Part shown: piece after piece, positions 17,317-26,199 of the stretch | Layout: each line of letters opens with the position of its first letter | Position numbering within the stretch: position 1 is the stretch's first letter | NCBI GenBank assembly: GCA_965247055.1 | Contig: CBDFGE010000006.1 | Span: forward strand, 62,001 to 126,000 | From: CBDFGE01 sp965247055 | GTDB lineage: Bacteria; Chloroflexota; Dehalococcoidia; Lucifugimonadales; JAGWBF01 | DNA: 64,000 nucleotides | Direction of reading: 5' to 3' | Notes under the pieces: generated by a model | What the model was told of the DNA's origin: nothing | The model's database searches: none | The model's input: the letters and a program-made list of their open reading frames with translations, nothing else | Position numbers and translations under genes: made by a program

Positions 17317-18477
17317 CTACACCAACTCCCGCACTGCCTCCACCACCGAGCCGACCTCCTCCTCGGTATTGAAGAAGTGGAGGGACACCCGAAGGCAAGG
17401 GGGGTAGGTCACCGAACGGGCCACTATCCGGTGCCGCTCCCACAGCTGGGACGCGGCGAGCGTAGGGTCTACCCCGGCCACTACGAAGGACACCAGGCCC
17501 GAGGAGCTACGCCTGTCCAGGGGCGACAGCACAGTAACGCCGGGTATCTCCTGCAGCGCGTGCTTCATCGACGTCGCCAGGTCCAGGTTGCGGCGCTCGA
17601 TCTCCTCGACCCCGATGTCCTGGATGAACCTCATGGCCTCCAGCATCCCGGCGCGCAGGGCGGTGCTGGATGAGGTGAGAAGGAACCTGTCTATCGAGGG
17701 GGCGCTTGGCTCGAAGCGCGTTGGGTCCTTCTGGGGGACAGCCGCCCGGCCCGACACGTACACCGGCTCCACCTGTGGTATCAGGTCCTTTCGTATGTAT
17801 AGTGCCCCGGCCCCCTCGGACCCCAGGAGCCATTTCTGCCCAGGGATGGAGTAGAAGTCGCAGCCCAGGTCCCTCATGTCCAGAGGGATGTGGCCCGCCG
17901 TTTGCGCCCCATCCAGCAGCAGCAGGATGCCCCGATCCTTAGTAAGGCCCCGTATCTCTTTAACGGGCATCCGCAGGCCGCAAGAGTACTGGATATGGCT
18001 CAGGAAGATCAGGCGAGTGTGCTGTGTGAGGGCGTCCTCCAGTTTGGCGAGAATCGCGTCCGGCGGCTCGTCGGGGGCCAGGGACAGGATCTTGACCACC
18101 GCGCCGTGCCGCCGCTCCTGGTAGAAGCTGGGCACCAGCACCGAGCTGTGCTCCAGGTTGCAGGTGATGATCTCGTCCCCCGTCGCCCAGGTGAGCCCGT
18201 TTATGACGATGTTGAGCCCCTCGGTGGTGTTGCAGGTGAGGCATATCTCCTCGGAGGAGGCGTTGAGCAGACCTGCCACCGCCTCTTTGGCCCTCGTCTG
18301 AAGCTCTCTGCCGCTCTCGTAGACCTTTGGACTCGTGGGTCCCTGGTCCATCTCGTAGTCCAGGCGCTCCTTGATGGCCGCCGTGACGGAAATCGGAGAC
18401 GGACCCGACCAGCCGGTGTTCATGTAGACCATGCTCCGGCAAGCAGGTAGCTGCTCCCTCAGTTGGGCAACGTCCAT
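17317..18477 (-). CDS. Class V PLP-dependent aminotransferase / cysteine desulfurase-like
   Basis: About 386 residues of the isopenicillin-N epimerase/SufS-like fold. It shows MVYMNTGWSGP near the start, TCNTTEGLNIVINGL, the PLP aspartate in LLLLDGAQTAGHIPLD, and the Schiff-base lysine in IPGQKWLLGSEGAG. The active-site cysteine loop of true SufS enzymes is not evident, so an aminotransferase or lyase role is as likely as desulfuration. The ATG at 18477 is chosen; a TTG nine bases earlier is possible. A weak -10 (TATACT, 18520-18525 minus) lies upstream. Confidence 0.85.
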   Translation of the reverse strand: MDVAQLREQLPACRSMVYMNTGWSGPSPISVTAAIKERLDYEMDQGPTSPKVYESGRELQTRAKEAVAGLLNASSEEICLTCNTTEGLNIVINGLTWATGDEIITCNLEHSSVLVPSFYQERRHGAVVKILSLAPDEPPDAILAKLEDALTQHTRLIFLSHIQYSCGLRMPVKEIRGLTKDRGILLLLDGAQTAGHIPLDMRDLGCDFYSIPGQKWLLGSEGAGALYIRKDLIPQVEPVYVSGRAAVPQKDPTRFEPSAPSIDRFLLTSSSTALRAGMLEAMRFIQDIGVEEIERRNLDLATSMKHALQEIPGVTVLSPLDRRSSSGLVSFVVAGVDPTLAASQLWERHRIVARSVTYPPCLRVSLHFFNTEEEVGSVVEAVRELV

Positions 18478-18656
18478 GCCAAGCAACCCCCGATCGCGAG
18501 CAAGTAGGCGCGGAATCGTAGTATACCATGGCAGACGGCCCCCAGGTCACTCACGCCTTGCTATGGCGGGCTATAGCGGCTGGGCGGAGCGGGGTGAGAC
18601 GGGCCACCGGTGCTTCTGGCCCCCCCGGATGCCGCCCGAGAGGGGACCCCGTAACG

Positions 18657-18686
18657 TTGACATGATGCGGCAGTGTGGCGTACCAT
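18657..18686 (+). promoter_or_regulatory. Promoter of fur-like gene
   Basis: Perfect TTGACA (18657-18662), 18-base spacer, TACCAT (18681-18686). Transcription would begin near 18693, about 14 bases before the GTG at 18707. No obvious Fur-box dyad is seen around it. Confidence 0.5.
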
Positions 18687-18706
18687 CGTAAACTGACGCG
18701 TACACG

Positions 18707-19198
18707 GTGAACGGTCTTAGGGAGGCTGTACAAGACAAACCGATGACACAAGAGCAGTTGGCCGAAAAACTGAAGCGTTGGGGGATACGACTCACCCCCC
18801 AGCGTCTTGCCATAGCAGAGGTGGTCATTAACTCCAGTGACCACCCATCAGTGCAGCAGATCTACGAGCGGGTCTCCCAGCGGTTCCCCTACATCACCCT
18901 GGCCACGGTCTACTCGACGCTGGCTGTGTTGCAGAAAAAGGGCCTGGTACAGGAGCTGCCCTTCCAGAAGCTGTCCCGGTATGATGCCAACCTGACCCCC
19001 CACGCCAACCTGGTGTGCGTCTCTTGCGGAACCGTGGTGGATACCGAGGTGGGGCAAGACATGATCGAGCGCCTCAGGGCGGAGCTGGCGAGTAAAGCAG
19101 AGTTTGACATCGCTTCCCAGCGTGTGGACTTTTACGGCTGGTGCCCTCAATGCGCCATAAGCGCCGAGGAGTTTGCCGTCGTTCAAAGTCCTTCCTAG
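18707..19198 (+). CDS. Fur/PerR-family metal-responsive repressor
   Basis: 163 residues. A winged helix (KRWGIRLTPQRLAIAEVV, then HPSVQQIYERVSQRFPYITL with ATVYSTLAVLQKKGLV) precedes a dimerisation/metal domain containing ANLVCVSCGTVVD and WCPQC, the two CxxC pairs of the structural zinc site. The His-rich sensor segment of canonical Fur is reduced, so iron, peroxide (PerR-like) or zinc sensing cannot be assigned. The GTG at 18707 is used; an ATG at 18743 (MTQEQLAEK) is an alternative. Neighbours do not reveal its regulon. Confidence 0.9.
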   Translation: MNGLREAVQDKPMTQEQLAEKLKRWGIRLTPQRLAIAEVVINSSDHPSVQQIYERVSQRFPYITLATVYSTLAVLQKKGLVQELPFQKLSRYDANLTPHANLVCVSCGTVVDTEVGQDMIERLRAELASKAEFDIASQRVDFYGWCPQCAISAEEFAVVQSPS

Positions 19199-19204
19199 GC
19201 GGTC

Positions 19205-21658
19205 CTACTCAAGCTCCCCCAGCACATCGGTGTCGGACACTTCCTTCCAGCATCTGATGAACGCATCATCCCCCATCCTGGACCTCAGACTGGAGAGGTG
19301 CGCCCTGGCGGCTTGGAGTAGGGGTAGCCCGTGGGCGGCGGCGATCTCGTAGGTGTGGGCCACGTACCATACCGCGTGGGGGTAGTTGCGACGCTGATCG
19401 GCCAGCAGTCCTAGCTGACCCCACGTGCTGGCCGCAGCAACATCACCCTCCACGCGCACAAGCAGATCCAACGCCCGGTGGTACAACTCCTCGGCCTCGT
19501 TGTGGCGTCCTTGCGCATGGGCGGCCACTCCAAGCTGGTGGTAGCTATTGGCTACGCCGGCGGCGTCCCCCAGCCGTTCGTAGGCGGCCAGCGCTTGCCG
19601 CAGGAGTGCCTCGGCCTCGTCGTACTCGTAGCGCCGGAGGGCGATAACCCCAACCTGGTAGTAGTCGCCGGCCGCCGCGGCCTCGTCACCCAGCTCCTCG
19701 TAAACCAACAGGGCCCTTTGGTACCACCCCATGGCCTCCTCGTAGTCGAACCGAGCCTGGGACATCAGTCCCAGCCGATGGAAAATAGCGGCCTCTCCGG
19801 CCTTGTCCCCCAGGTGCTCATAGACGGCCCTTGCCCGGTGGTACAGTTCCAGGGCTTCCTCGGGTCTGGACCGTGCCTCGACCACCAGGGCCAGCTGGTG
19901 ATACTCGCTGGCCGACTCGGCCTCATCCCCCAGCCGCTCCCGAATCTCCACGGCCCTCCTGTGCCATGTCTCGGCGTCCTCGTAGCTTTGTCCCAGCTGG
20001 GCTAGCAGGCCCAGCTGGTGGTAGCTGTCCGCGCACTCCGCCTCGTTCTTCAGGGGTTCATTAATGTTCAATGCCTTGCCGTACCAGCCCTCCGCCTCCG
20101 GGGCGTTGCCTCTGCCTTGGGCGGCCAGGCCCAAGAGGTGACATGCCGACGCTATCCGGGGCTGGTCGGCCGGGTCCCGTGACGACTCCAGGTACCCCAG
20201 GACGGAGGAGCATATGCTCTCAGCCCTGTCCATCTCTCCCCGCTGGATGGCTTCGCTGGCATCGGTCATCTGGACGTACATCCACAGCTCCGTTGCATCC
20301 CGCCGCTCAGTCTGAGCGCCCTCGGATCCCAGGCGGGACAGCAGGCTGTCCTTGATGCGGCGCAGCTCCAGGACCCGGTCCTGCATCTTGTACACCTGTG
20401 CCAGCGGCTGGAGGAGGAGCTGGGCGCTGTCCCACTGCTCTGCCGCCACCGCCATCTCTAGCGCCCACAGCAGGTTGGCCTCCTCCGCGAGGACCCCGGT
20501 GACGGTCGACTGGGCGCTCTCCGATGAGAGGTTTTCGAGGAAATACTCGCCCATTCCCGCGTAGACCTGGACGAACTCCCGCTCCAGAGCTTCGATCTGG
20601 TCTACCCCGAGACGGCGCCGGAGCTGCCGGGACAGCGTCGGGGCGACCGAGGGAGGGATCACGTAGGCACTCGGGGATACGGAGTCCAGAATGCCAAAGT
20701 CCCTTGCCTCCCTCAGGAAGCTGCGGCAGGCGCCCCACCCCATCTCCTCTCCCATGACCTTCCTGTACACCTCGCCCTGGGTGATGAAGGTCACCACGTC
20801 GAGGAGCACCCGCTGCCGGAGGACGGCCAGGAAGGGCAGGTGGGACCTGGTGCGGGGGGACAGGAGGGAGAAGGAGCAGTCCAGAGCGGCATCCATGATC
20901 TCCCACTCTCCGGGGCCCGCCTCGCCGGGACCATTCAGAGAGAGGACGAGGTCGGCGGCCGAATGCTGCTTCAGATGGGGCAGCATCACCCTTGTGGCCA
21001 TGGGGTTCCCTCGGAGAAGCCGTAGCAGCTCTGCATAGCCGGGTCCCGCTTCCGCCTCGCCTGTCTCCGAGCTTGCCAGGACCTCCCGTGCCAGGTCCCG
21101 GGCGTCCCCTTCCTTCAGGGGCCCGAGCTCTTGCCGCCTGTAGCCGATCCCGGCACCTTCTATCCACCCCGCGCTCTGGCCGGTGATCAGGACACAGGTG
21201 GGTCCGGGGTGTATGTCCTTGAGGAACTCCATGAGCTCCTGGCACTCACCTCGGTCCAGGTAGTCGAAGACGCGCTCGAAGTTGTCCCAGACGAGCAGGC
21301 AAGGGTGCTGCTTGACATAGTCCAAGACCCACTGCCGCTGCTGGTCCAGAGAGAGGCGGGCGAAGCCGATGCCCCGAAGGGTGGTCCCCACCTCGTGAAG
21401 CAGGCGGCACAACCCAGCCCCGTACTCGAAGGAGGTGTAGAGTATCCCTCCCTGCCTGTCGTCCCCCGCCGCCTGCCTACGCGCCAGCTCACAGGCCAGC
21501 TCTGTCTTGCCCACCCCTGGAGGCCCGGTGAGAAGTACGACGGATGGCTCTATCAGGGCCGCCGCCAACTCCTCTTCCCGGCCGACGAAGCCGTACCGAC
21601 CCTGCGGCGGCAGGTCTACCGTCTGCTTGCCGCCGGTCTCCGGGCCTACGGGCTGCAT
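19205..21658 (-). CDS. STAND-type NTPase with C-terminal TPR array
   Basis: 817 residues. An N-terminal NB-ARC/AAA-like NTPase has Walker A GPPGVGKT (45-52), a Walker B-like LLVWDNFE (121-128) and a sensor-like VLITGQS. It is followed by a winged-helix/helical arm region and, from roughly residue 500 to 780, about seven 40-residue tetratricopeptide repeats with near-identical cores (SYHQLGLLAQLG, EYHQLALVVEAR, DYYQVGVIALRR). No effector domain is visible at either end. The ATG lies 12 bases after the stop of the upstream transporter, so the two are cotranscribed. STAND proteins act as ligand-triggered switches in signalling or phage defence; the trigger here is unknown. Confidence 0.88.
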   Translation of the reverse strand: MQPVGPETGGKQTVDLPPQGRYGFVGREEELAAALIEPSVVLLTGPPGVGKTELACELARRQAAGDDRQGGILYTSFEYGAGLCRLLHEVGTTLRGIGFARLSLDQQRQWVLDYVKQHPCLLVWDNFERVFDYLDRGECQELMEFLKDIHPGPTCVLITGQSAGWIEGAGIGYRRQELGPLKEGDARDLAREVLASSETGEAEAGPGYAELLRLLRGNPMATRVMLPHLKQHSAADLVLSLNGPGEAGPGEWEIMDAALDCSFSLLSPRTRSHLPFLAVLRQRVLLDVVTFITQGEVYRKVMGEEMGWGACRSFLREARDFGILDSVSPSAYVIPPSVAPTLSRQLRRRLGVDQIEALEREFVQVYAGMGEYFLENLSSESAQSTVTGVLAEEANLLWALEMAVAAEQWDSAQLLLQPLAQVYKMQDRVLELRRIKDSLLSRLGSEGAQTERRDATELWMYVQMTDASEAIQRGEMDRAESICSSVLGYLESSRDPADQPRIASACHLLGLAAQGRGNAPEAEGWYGKALNINEPLKNEAECADSYHQLGLLAQLGQSYEDAETWHRRAVEIRERLGDEAESASEYHQLALVVEARSRPEEALELYHRARAVYEHLGDKAGEAAIFHRLGLMSQARFDYEEAMGWYQRALLVYEELGDEAAAAGDYYQVGVIALRRYEYDEAEALLRQALAAYERLGDAAGVANSYHQLGVAAHAQGRHNEAEELYHRALDLLVRVEGDVAAASTWGQLGLLADQRRNYPHAVWYVAHTYEIAAAHGLPLLQAARAHLSSLRSRMGDDAFIRCWKEVSDTDVLGELE

Positions 21659-21670
21659 ATTGGTGTCAAC

Positions 21671-22915
21671 TTATTCCACCAGGTCGGCCGCAGGGTAACT
21701 GACCCGGACCGTGACCATGTTCAATACAGCACAGGATATGACGAGGCAACCTATCAGGCCCAGCAGGGCCATGGGCTGCCCCAGCCCAAGGGTGCTCGAT
21801 ATGAGTGCCCACAAGAAGGGGCCGGCTACTCTCCCCAGTTTGCCCACCATCCCGTGGAGGCCGAAGAACTCCCCCAGGTACTGGGGAGGCGTAAGGCTCA
21901 GCATGTAAGGCCGGTCCGCCGTCCAGCCGCCGGCCATCGCCACACCGGTGAGACATCCCACCAGCCACCACAGATGACTAGTCAAGGATAGCCACGCCAT
22001 GCCCACGGCGATCAGGAGCAGGACTATCCAGATGGTCAGCGCCGCGGTTAGGACCGATTTTGGGCCCAGACGGTCCACCATAGTACCCCAGATCACTCCA
22101 CTAGGAACCGCGACGGAGATGCCCGCCAGCAGCACCAGCTGTATCTCTCTGTCGCTGAGGCCGACGGTCTGGAACGCGTAGACCACGGCGAAGGCCACGG
22201 CGGTGTTGATCCCCATACAGTAGAGCAGCCGGGCCAGCAGGAACTGGCGCAGTCCCGGGAACTGGTCCAGGTTCCGCAGGTTGCGACGGAGCTGTGAAAA
22301 TCCTTCTATGACCTTGTCCCACGCCGTGGAGGCCGGTACCGGCCTCGGTGCCTCTTTCAGCAGGAAGAATATGGGGAGGGAGAACAGTAGAAAGAGGAGG
22401 GCCACCACATGGATGACGAAGACATATCCCCTGGAGTCGGAAAAGATAGCCGCGACCCCCACCGCTATGAAGGCCCCCACGTAGCCGATACCCGTGCCCA
22501 TTCCGGAGATTTTCCCTCGGTTGGACTCGGTGCTTACCTCCACGAGCAGCGCGTTGTAGAAGATGGTGCCCAGCTCCATACTGGCGAGGGCCAGGGCGAA
22601 AATGGAGAGGGTGACCACGAAGCCGCCCGTTCCCAAAACGAGGGTAGAGGCTACGCACAGGAGGGTCGTGGCCACCAGCAGAGGCATCCTGCGATTAGCG
22701 TGGTCGGAGATGGCCCCGAGAATGGGGGCCGTAACCAGCACTACGAACATGGCTGCGGCCAGCGTGTAGCCCAGGGTGGCGTCGTCTCCCCGCAGGTCCT
22801 TGGTTAGCCACAGGGGGAAACTGACGCCTACCACCCCGGTCCAGAAGACGGTGTTGGCCACATCGTAGGTCACCCAGGCGCCTACCGCGGCGCGCCTCGA
22901 CCGCTGTTCCTTCAA
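21671..22915 (-). CDS. MFS transporter of the UMF1/Atg22-like family
   Basis: 414 residues with about 12 hydrophobic segments. The N-terminus WVTYDVANTVFWTGVVGVSF and the later FQTVGLSDREIQLVLLAGI with GTMVDRLGPKSVL match the UMF1 (Atg22-like) subfamily, some members of which export amino acids; the substrate here is unknown. The TTG at 22915 follows GGGAGG at about eight bases and is the most likely start. Its stop is 12 bases before the STAND NTPase, forming a two-gene unit. Confidence 0.88.
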   Translation of the reverse strand: MKEQRSRRAAVGAWVTYDVANTVFWTGVVGVSFPLWLTKDLRGDDATLGYTLAAAMFVVLVTAPILGAISDHANRRMPLLVATTLLCVASTLVLGTGGFVVTLSIFALALASMELGTIFYNALLVEVSTESNRGKISGMGTGIGYVGAFIAVGVAAIFSDSRGYVFVIHVVALLFLLFSLPIFFLLKEAPRPVPASTAWDKVIEGFSQLRRNLRNLDQFPGLRQFLLARLLYCMGINTAVAFAVVYAFQTVGLSDREIQLVLLAGISVAVPSGVIWGTMVDRLGPKSVLTAALTIWIVLLLIAVGMAWLSLTSHLWWLVGCLTGVAMAGGWTADRPYMLSLTPPQYLGEFFGLHGMVGKLGRVAGPFLWALISSTLGLGQPMALLGLIGCLVISCAVLNMVTVRVSYPAADLVE

Positions 22916-22963
22916 GGGAGCGCCTCCCGAGGCGGTATATACTCAGCGACGGAGTATCACGGT

Positions 22964-23044
22964 CTAGCGTACTGGCCGGCCGGATACTACTGGGTTGTCT
23001 TCATCGACGAACCGGCGGATGACCGCCTCGTTCTGCTCCGGCAT
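22964..23044 (-). pseudogene. Short remnant resembling a SnoaL-like/ester-cyclase N-terminus (26 codons)
   Basis: A well-formed ribosome site (GAGGTG) precedes an ATG at 23044 and the frame reads MPEQNEAVIRRFVDE, closely resembling the first helix of SnoaL-like (NTF2-fold) proteins. It then loses similarity and stops after 26 codons. The rest of the usual roughly 130-residue domain is absent. Probably the 5' stub of a deleted gene; a genuine micropeptide is less likely. It accounts for part of the 326-base gap between the transporter and comEC, the remainder of which shows nothing recognisable. Confidence 0.4.
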
Positions 23045-23241
23045 CGGCTCGGCACCTCCTCGTAGTACACGAGAGCCCGAGATACCCGCCCGGCCTCAGG
23101 CCAATATAGCGCCGGGAGCTACCGGCGTCAAGGCTAGGAGGACGCTGCCGCTGGCGTGCTCTTCGAGTAAGATATGGTACGGGGGTGTGGAGGTGTGGGG
23201 CAGCGTCCTCCGGTCCCCGGTATATCGATGAGGTGGAGCCC

Positions 23242-25701
23242 ATGTGGGCCGTGGTCTTCATAGGCGCCTGGATAGCGGGGCTCCTGGTAGGGCTGGAAGC
23301 CGATGTGTACGTTCCCGCCCTGGTATCCTTCTCCCTGGCGACGGCTATCCTGGCGTACCTTTTGAAGCTCAGAGGCGTTTCGCCCTGGCCCGGCGTTCTG
23401 GCCGTTGTCCTGCTCGTGGGCGTTGTCAGGGTGGAGGCCGCCGAGCGGCCTGCTTCCGGGGTGCCGGCTGACAGTCTCCGATCCATCACGATTGTTGGGG
23501 AGGTGGTCAGCGATCCCGAGCTGTCCGCACGCGGGGTGGAGTTCACCGTATCGGTCCGTGCGGTGGACCTGGGAGCAGGCTGGGTAGAGGACAGGGGCAA
23601 GGTGTTGGTGTTCGCCAGGCCGACCAGCGAGCTGGTCCGGACAAGGGGCGCGCCATATTTCCGCTATGGTGACAGCCTGGAGCTCACGGGGAGGTTGGAG
23701 GCCCCACTTTCCTTTGGGGGGTTCGACTACGGGGCTTACCTGGCAAACCAGGGGATACGCTCCACCATGGCCTTCCCCCAGGTCCGAGTGCTGGAGGAGG
23801 GGGGAGGCAACCCGGTCCTTCGGGAGGTGTACGGGCTCAGGCGGAAGCTGTCCGGGGGGATCGACGAGGCGTTACCCGAGCCCCAGGCCTCCCTGGGGCG
23901 GGCCCTTCTGCTGGGGCTGCGCGGCCGGCTCCCCGCGGACGTCAAGGACGAGTTCAGGTCCACGGGCACGTCCCACCTGCTGGCGATCTCCGGCCTTCAC
24001 GTTGGCATCGTCCTGGCCTTGAGTGCGGCGGCTGGGGCCTGGCTGATGGGTAGGAGGAGGCAGGTGTACCTGTTCCTGCCCCTGGTTGCCATCTGGCTCT
24101 ATACGCTGCTTAGCGGGCTGGCCCCTTCGGTGGAGCGTGCGGCGGTGATGGGAAGTATCTACCTCCTTGCAATGGCGTTGGGGAGGCCAAGGAGCATTCT
24201 GCCTGCCCTGGCGTTGGCCGGCGGGGTGATGGCGGGAGTCGATCCCCAGGTCCTGGAGCAGGTGTCGTTTCAGCTCAGCTTCACGGCCATGGCCGGGATA
24301 GCGCTGCTTAGTTCCACCGAGCCGCCGCTGTGGAGACGGCTCCCGGGAATCTCCGTGGAGGGGCCGGGACCGTGGAGGGGCTTACTGAGGGGGCTGGCCC
24401 TGGCTGTGGTGGTCTCGGTGGCGGCGACCGTCGCCACGTTGCCCCTGATAGCCTTCAACTTCCAGCGCATCCCTACCCTGGGGGTTCCCACCACCATTCT
24501 GGCGCTGCCCGCCATGCCCGCCTTGCTGGTGGCCACGGCGATGGCGGCCGTGGCCGGCCTGGTCCACCCCCAGGCGGGTCAGGTGCTTGGCTGGGTCGCC
24601 TGGGTACCGCTGGAGTACCTCATAAGACTGGCCAGCCTGGCTTCGAAGGTGCCGGGTAGCACGCTCTCGGTGCCGGCCTTCAGCGGCGTCCTGGTGTGGG
24701 CGTACTATGGAGTCCTGGCGGTACTCCTTCTGCTTCCCGGCGGGCCCCGGGGCCTGTGGAGGTGGCTGGTGAGGCTCGTCGCTGAAGGGAGGGACAGGGC
24801 CGGCCGGGCCGGGTCGCCGGGCCCCGGTCTCGCCGTCCCCATAGGGGCGATGGTCCCGATGGTGGGCCTCGCGGTCCTCGGCGCCGTCCTCTGGTGGCAG
24901 GTCGTTGGCGGGACCGATGGGCGGCTCCATGTGCACTTTCTGGACGTGGGCCAAGGTGACAGCGTGCTAATCGTAACCCCGGAGGGCAGGCAAGTGCTGG
25001 TGGACGGGGGGCCGGGGGCCGATGCGGCGGCCCGCGCGGTCGGCGACAGGACGGCCTTCTGGGACAGGGACCTGGACATGGTCGTGCTCACCCATCCCAA
25101 CGAGGACCATTTCCGAGGGCTGGTGGAGGTGGTGGACCGGTACGGCGTGGGCATCGTCCTCGAAGGGGGCGGCCGCTCCGAGAACCCCCTTTACCTGGAG
25201 TGGGAGCGGACTCTGCAAGGAAAAGAGATTCTCCGTGTAACCGCCTCCCAGGGACAGACCGTATCCCTGGGGGGCGATACGTGGATGGAGGTGCTGGGCC
25301 CTCCCTCCAACCCCATGCGGGGCACCGGCTCGGACGTGAACAACAACGGCGTGGTGCTGAGGTTGGTGTACGGCGGGGTCAGCTTTCTTCTGACGGGGGA
25401 CATCGAGGCCGGGGCTGAGGAGCGGCTGCTACTTTCGGGGCTGCCGCTGCGGAGCACCGTGCTGAAGGTGGCCCACCACGGCAGCAGGACCTCGACGACG
25501 GAGCAGTTCCTGTCGGCGGTGAGCCCGGCGGTGGCGGTGGTCTCCGCAGGCGCCGCCAACCCCTATGGCCATCCCCACCCAGAGGTGACCGACAGGCTGG
25601 CGGCCATGCCCGGGGAGAGCAGGACTTACGTGACCGCCGAGCGGGGCGCCATAGAGTTCACCACCGACGGCGAGCGCCTCTGGGTCAGGACGGAGCGGTA
25701 G
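23242..25701 (+). CDS. comEC: ComEC/Rec2 DNA-uptake channel with metallo-beta-lactamase domain
   Basis: About 819 residues. N-terminal membrane segments flank a DUF4131-type domain. The polytopic competence domain (STGTSHLLAISGLHVGIVLA is diagnostic) follows, then a C-terminal metallo-beta-lactamase-fold domain with HFLDVGQGDSVLIV, LTHPNEDHFRGL, FLLTGDIEAGAE and KVAHHGSRTS. This is the full-length architecture of the inner-membrane channel for single-stranded DNA uptake, and with comF further along suggests natural competence. The ATG at 23242 after GAGGTGGAG is preferred over a GTG at 23185. Confidence 0.95.
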   Translation: MWAVVFIGAWIAGLLVGLEADVYVPALVSFSLATAILAYLLKLRGVSPWPGVLAVVLLVGVVRVEAAERPASGVPADSLRSITIVGEVVSDPELSARGVEFTVSVRAVDLGAGWVEDRGKVLVFARPTSELVRTRGAPYFRYGDSLELTGRLEAPLSFGGFDYGAYLANQGIRSTMAFPQVRVLEEGGGNPVLREVYGLRRKLSGGIDEALPEPQASLGRALLLGLRGRLPADVKDEFRSTGTSHLLAISGLHVGIVLALSAAAGAWLMGRRRQVYLFLPLVAIWLYTLLSGLAPSVERAAVMGSIYLLAMALGRPRSILPALALAGGVMAGVDPQVLEQVSFQLSFTAMAGIALLSSTEPPLWRRLPGISVEGPGPWRGLLRGLALAVVVSVAATVATLPLIAFNFQRIPTLGVPTTILALPAMPALLVATAMAAVAGLVHPQAGQVLGWVAWVPLEYLIRLASLASKVPGSTLSVPAFSGVLVWAYYGVLAVLLLLPGGPRGLWRWLVRLVAEGRDRAGRAGSPGPGLAVPIGAMVPMVGLAVLGAVLWWQVVGGTDGRLHVHFLDVGQGDSVLIVTPEGRQVLVDGGPGADAAARAVGDRTAFWDRDLDMVVLTHPNEDHFRGLVEVVDRYGVGIVLEGGGRSENPLYLEWERTLQGKEILRVTASQGQTVSLGGDTWMEVLGPPSNPMRGTGSDVNNNGVVLRLVYGGVSFLLTGDIEAGAEERLLLSGLPLRSTVLKVAHHGSRTSTTEQFLSAVSPAVAVVSAGAANPYGHPHPEVTDRLAAMPGESRTYVTAERGAIEFTTDGERLWVRTER

Positions 25702-25707
25702 GGAGGC

Positions 25708-26145
25708 CTATGGGGCTTTCATCGATACCATAGGTCCTGGGACCACATTGAAGCGTGTGCGCCACATCTCCTGCCCTTCGATTCGCGCAACGATGACCTT
25801 AGTGCCTGGGTCCTCCAGGCGGAGATTCATGTCGATTGCAAGTTGGACACGCTGATCTTGCCCCTGAGGGATGCCTGCCGGCCGCCCGACCTCGAATTGC
25901 CCTCCTACCTTCAAGAGATCCTTGGGCTCTTCCGTGGAGGGATCCTCGCTTGTTACCTCGACCTCAAAGGTGTGCCTCTGGTTGGTCTCATTCCAGGGAA
26001 CCTTTACCGAGAGCGCTACGCCACAGCGTCGGTCAAGCGGGAACCCACTGTTCACGGTGAGCGTGTCCCAGCCACCCCCCAGAAGGTACAGCTTGTTGCC
26101 GACCACCTGGGCCGAGTCGGCCAAGATAAGCCACTCAACTTCCAC
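25708..26145 (-). CDS. DUF6941-like protein of unknown function
   Basis: 145 residues, no signal peptide or membrane segment. The start VEWLILADSAQVVGNKLYLL followed by a GGGWDTL motif is the signature I associate with DUF6941 proteins (family name from memory, moderate confidence). The remainder looks beta-rich. The GTG at 26145 has GGGGAGGTG upstream. It converges on comEC with six bases between the stops and diverges from the toxin-antitoxin-like pair; its start abuts that pair's -35 element, so the shared operator could influence both directions. Confidence 0.7.
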   Translation of the reverse strand: MEVEWLILADSAQVVGNKLYLLGGGWDTLTVNSGFPLDRRCGVALSVKVPWNETNQRHTFEVEVTSEDPSTEEPKDLLKVGGQFEVGRPAGIPQGQDQRVQLAIDMNLRLEDPGTKVIVARIEGQEMWRTRFNVVPGPMVSMKAP

Positions 26146-26174
26146 TTGACACCTCCCCTACATTATCCTACAAT
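26146..26174 (+). promoter_or_regulatory. Consensus promoter of the toxin-antitoxin-like pair
   Basis: Perfect TTGACA (26146-26151), a 17-base spacer and TACAAT (26169-26174). The -10 is inside the left arm of the palindrome at 26161-26197, so a protein bound there would block the polymerase. Confidence 0.75.
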
Positions 26175-26197
26175 CGCACTACCATTGTAGGATAATG
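26161..26197. repeat. 14-bp perfect inverted repeat, probable autoregulatory operator
   Basis: CATTATCCTACAAT (26161-26174) and ATTGTAGGATAATG (26184-26197) are exact reverse complements around a nine-base centre. The repeat covers the -10 and predicted start of transcription of the gene pair that begins at 26200, the position expected for an operator bound by the ribbon-helix-helix antitoxin encoded there. A bound RHH dimer pair on each arm would be typical. Confidence 0.75.
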
Positions 26198-26199
26198 GT

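Noticed and set aside
19500..20120. Periodic repeats that might be a CRISPR or tandem DNA repeat
   Set aside because: The roughly 120-base periodicity is the coding signature of the 40-residue TPR units in the STAND protein; units are diverged and have no spacers.
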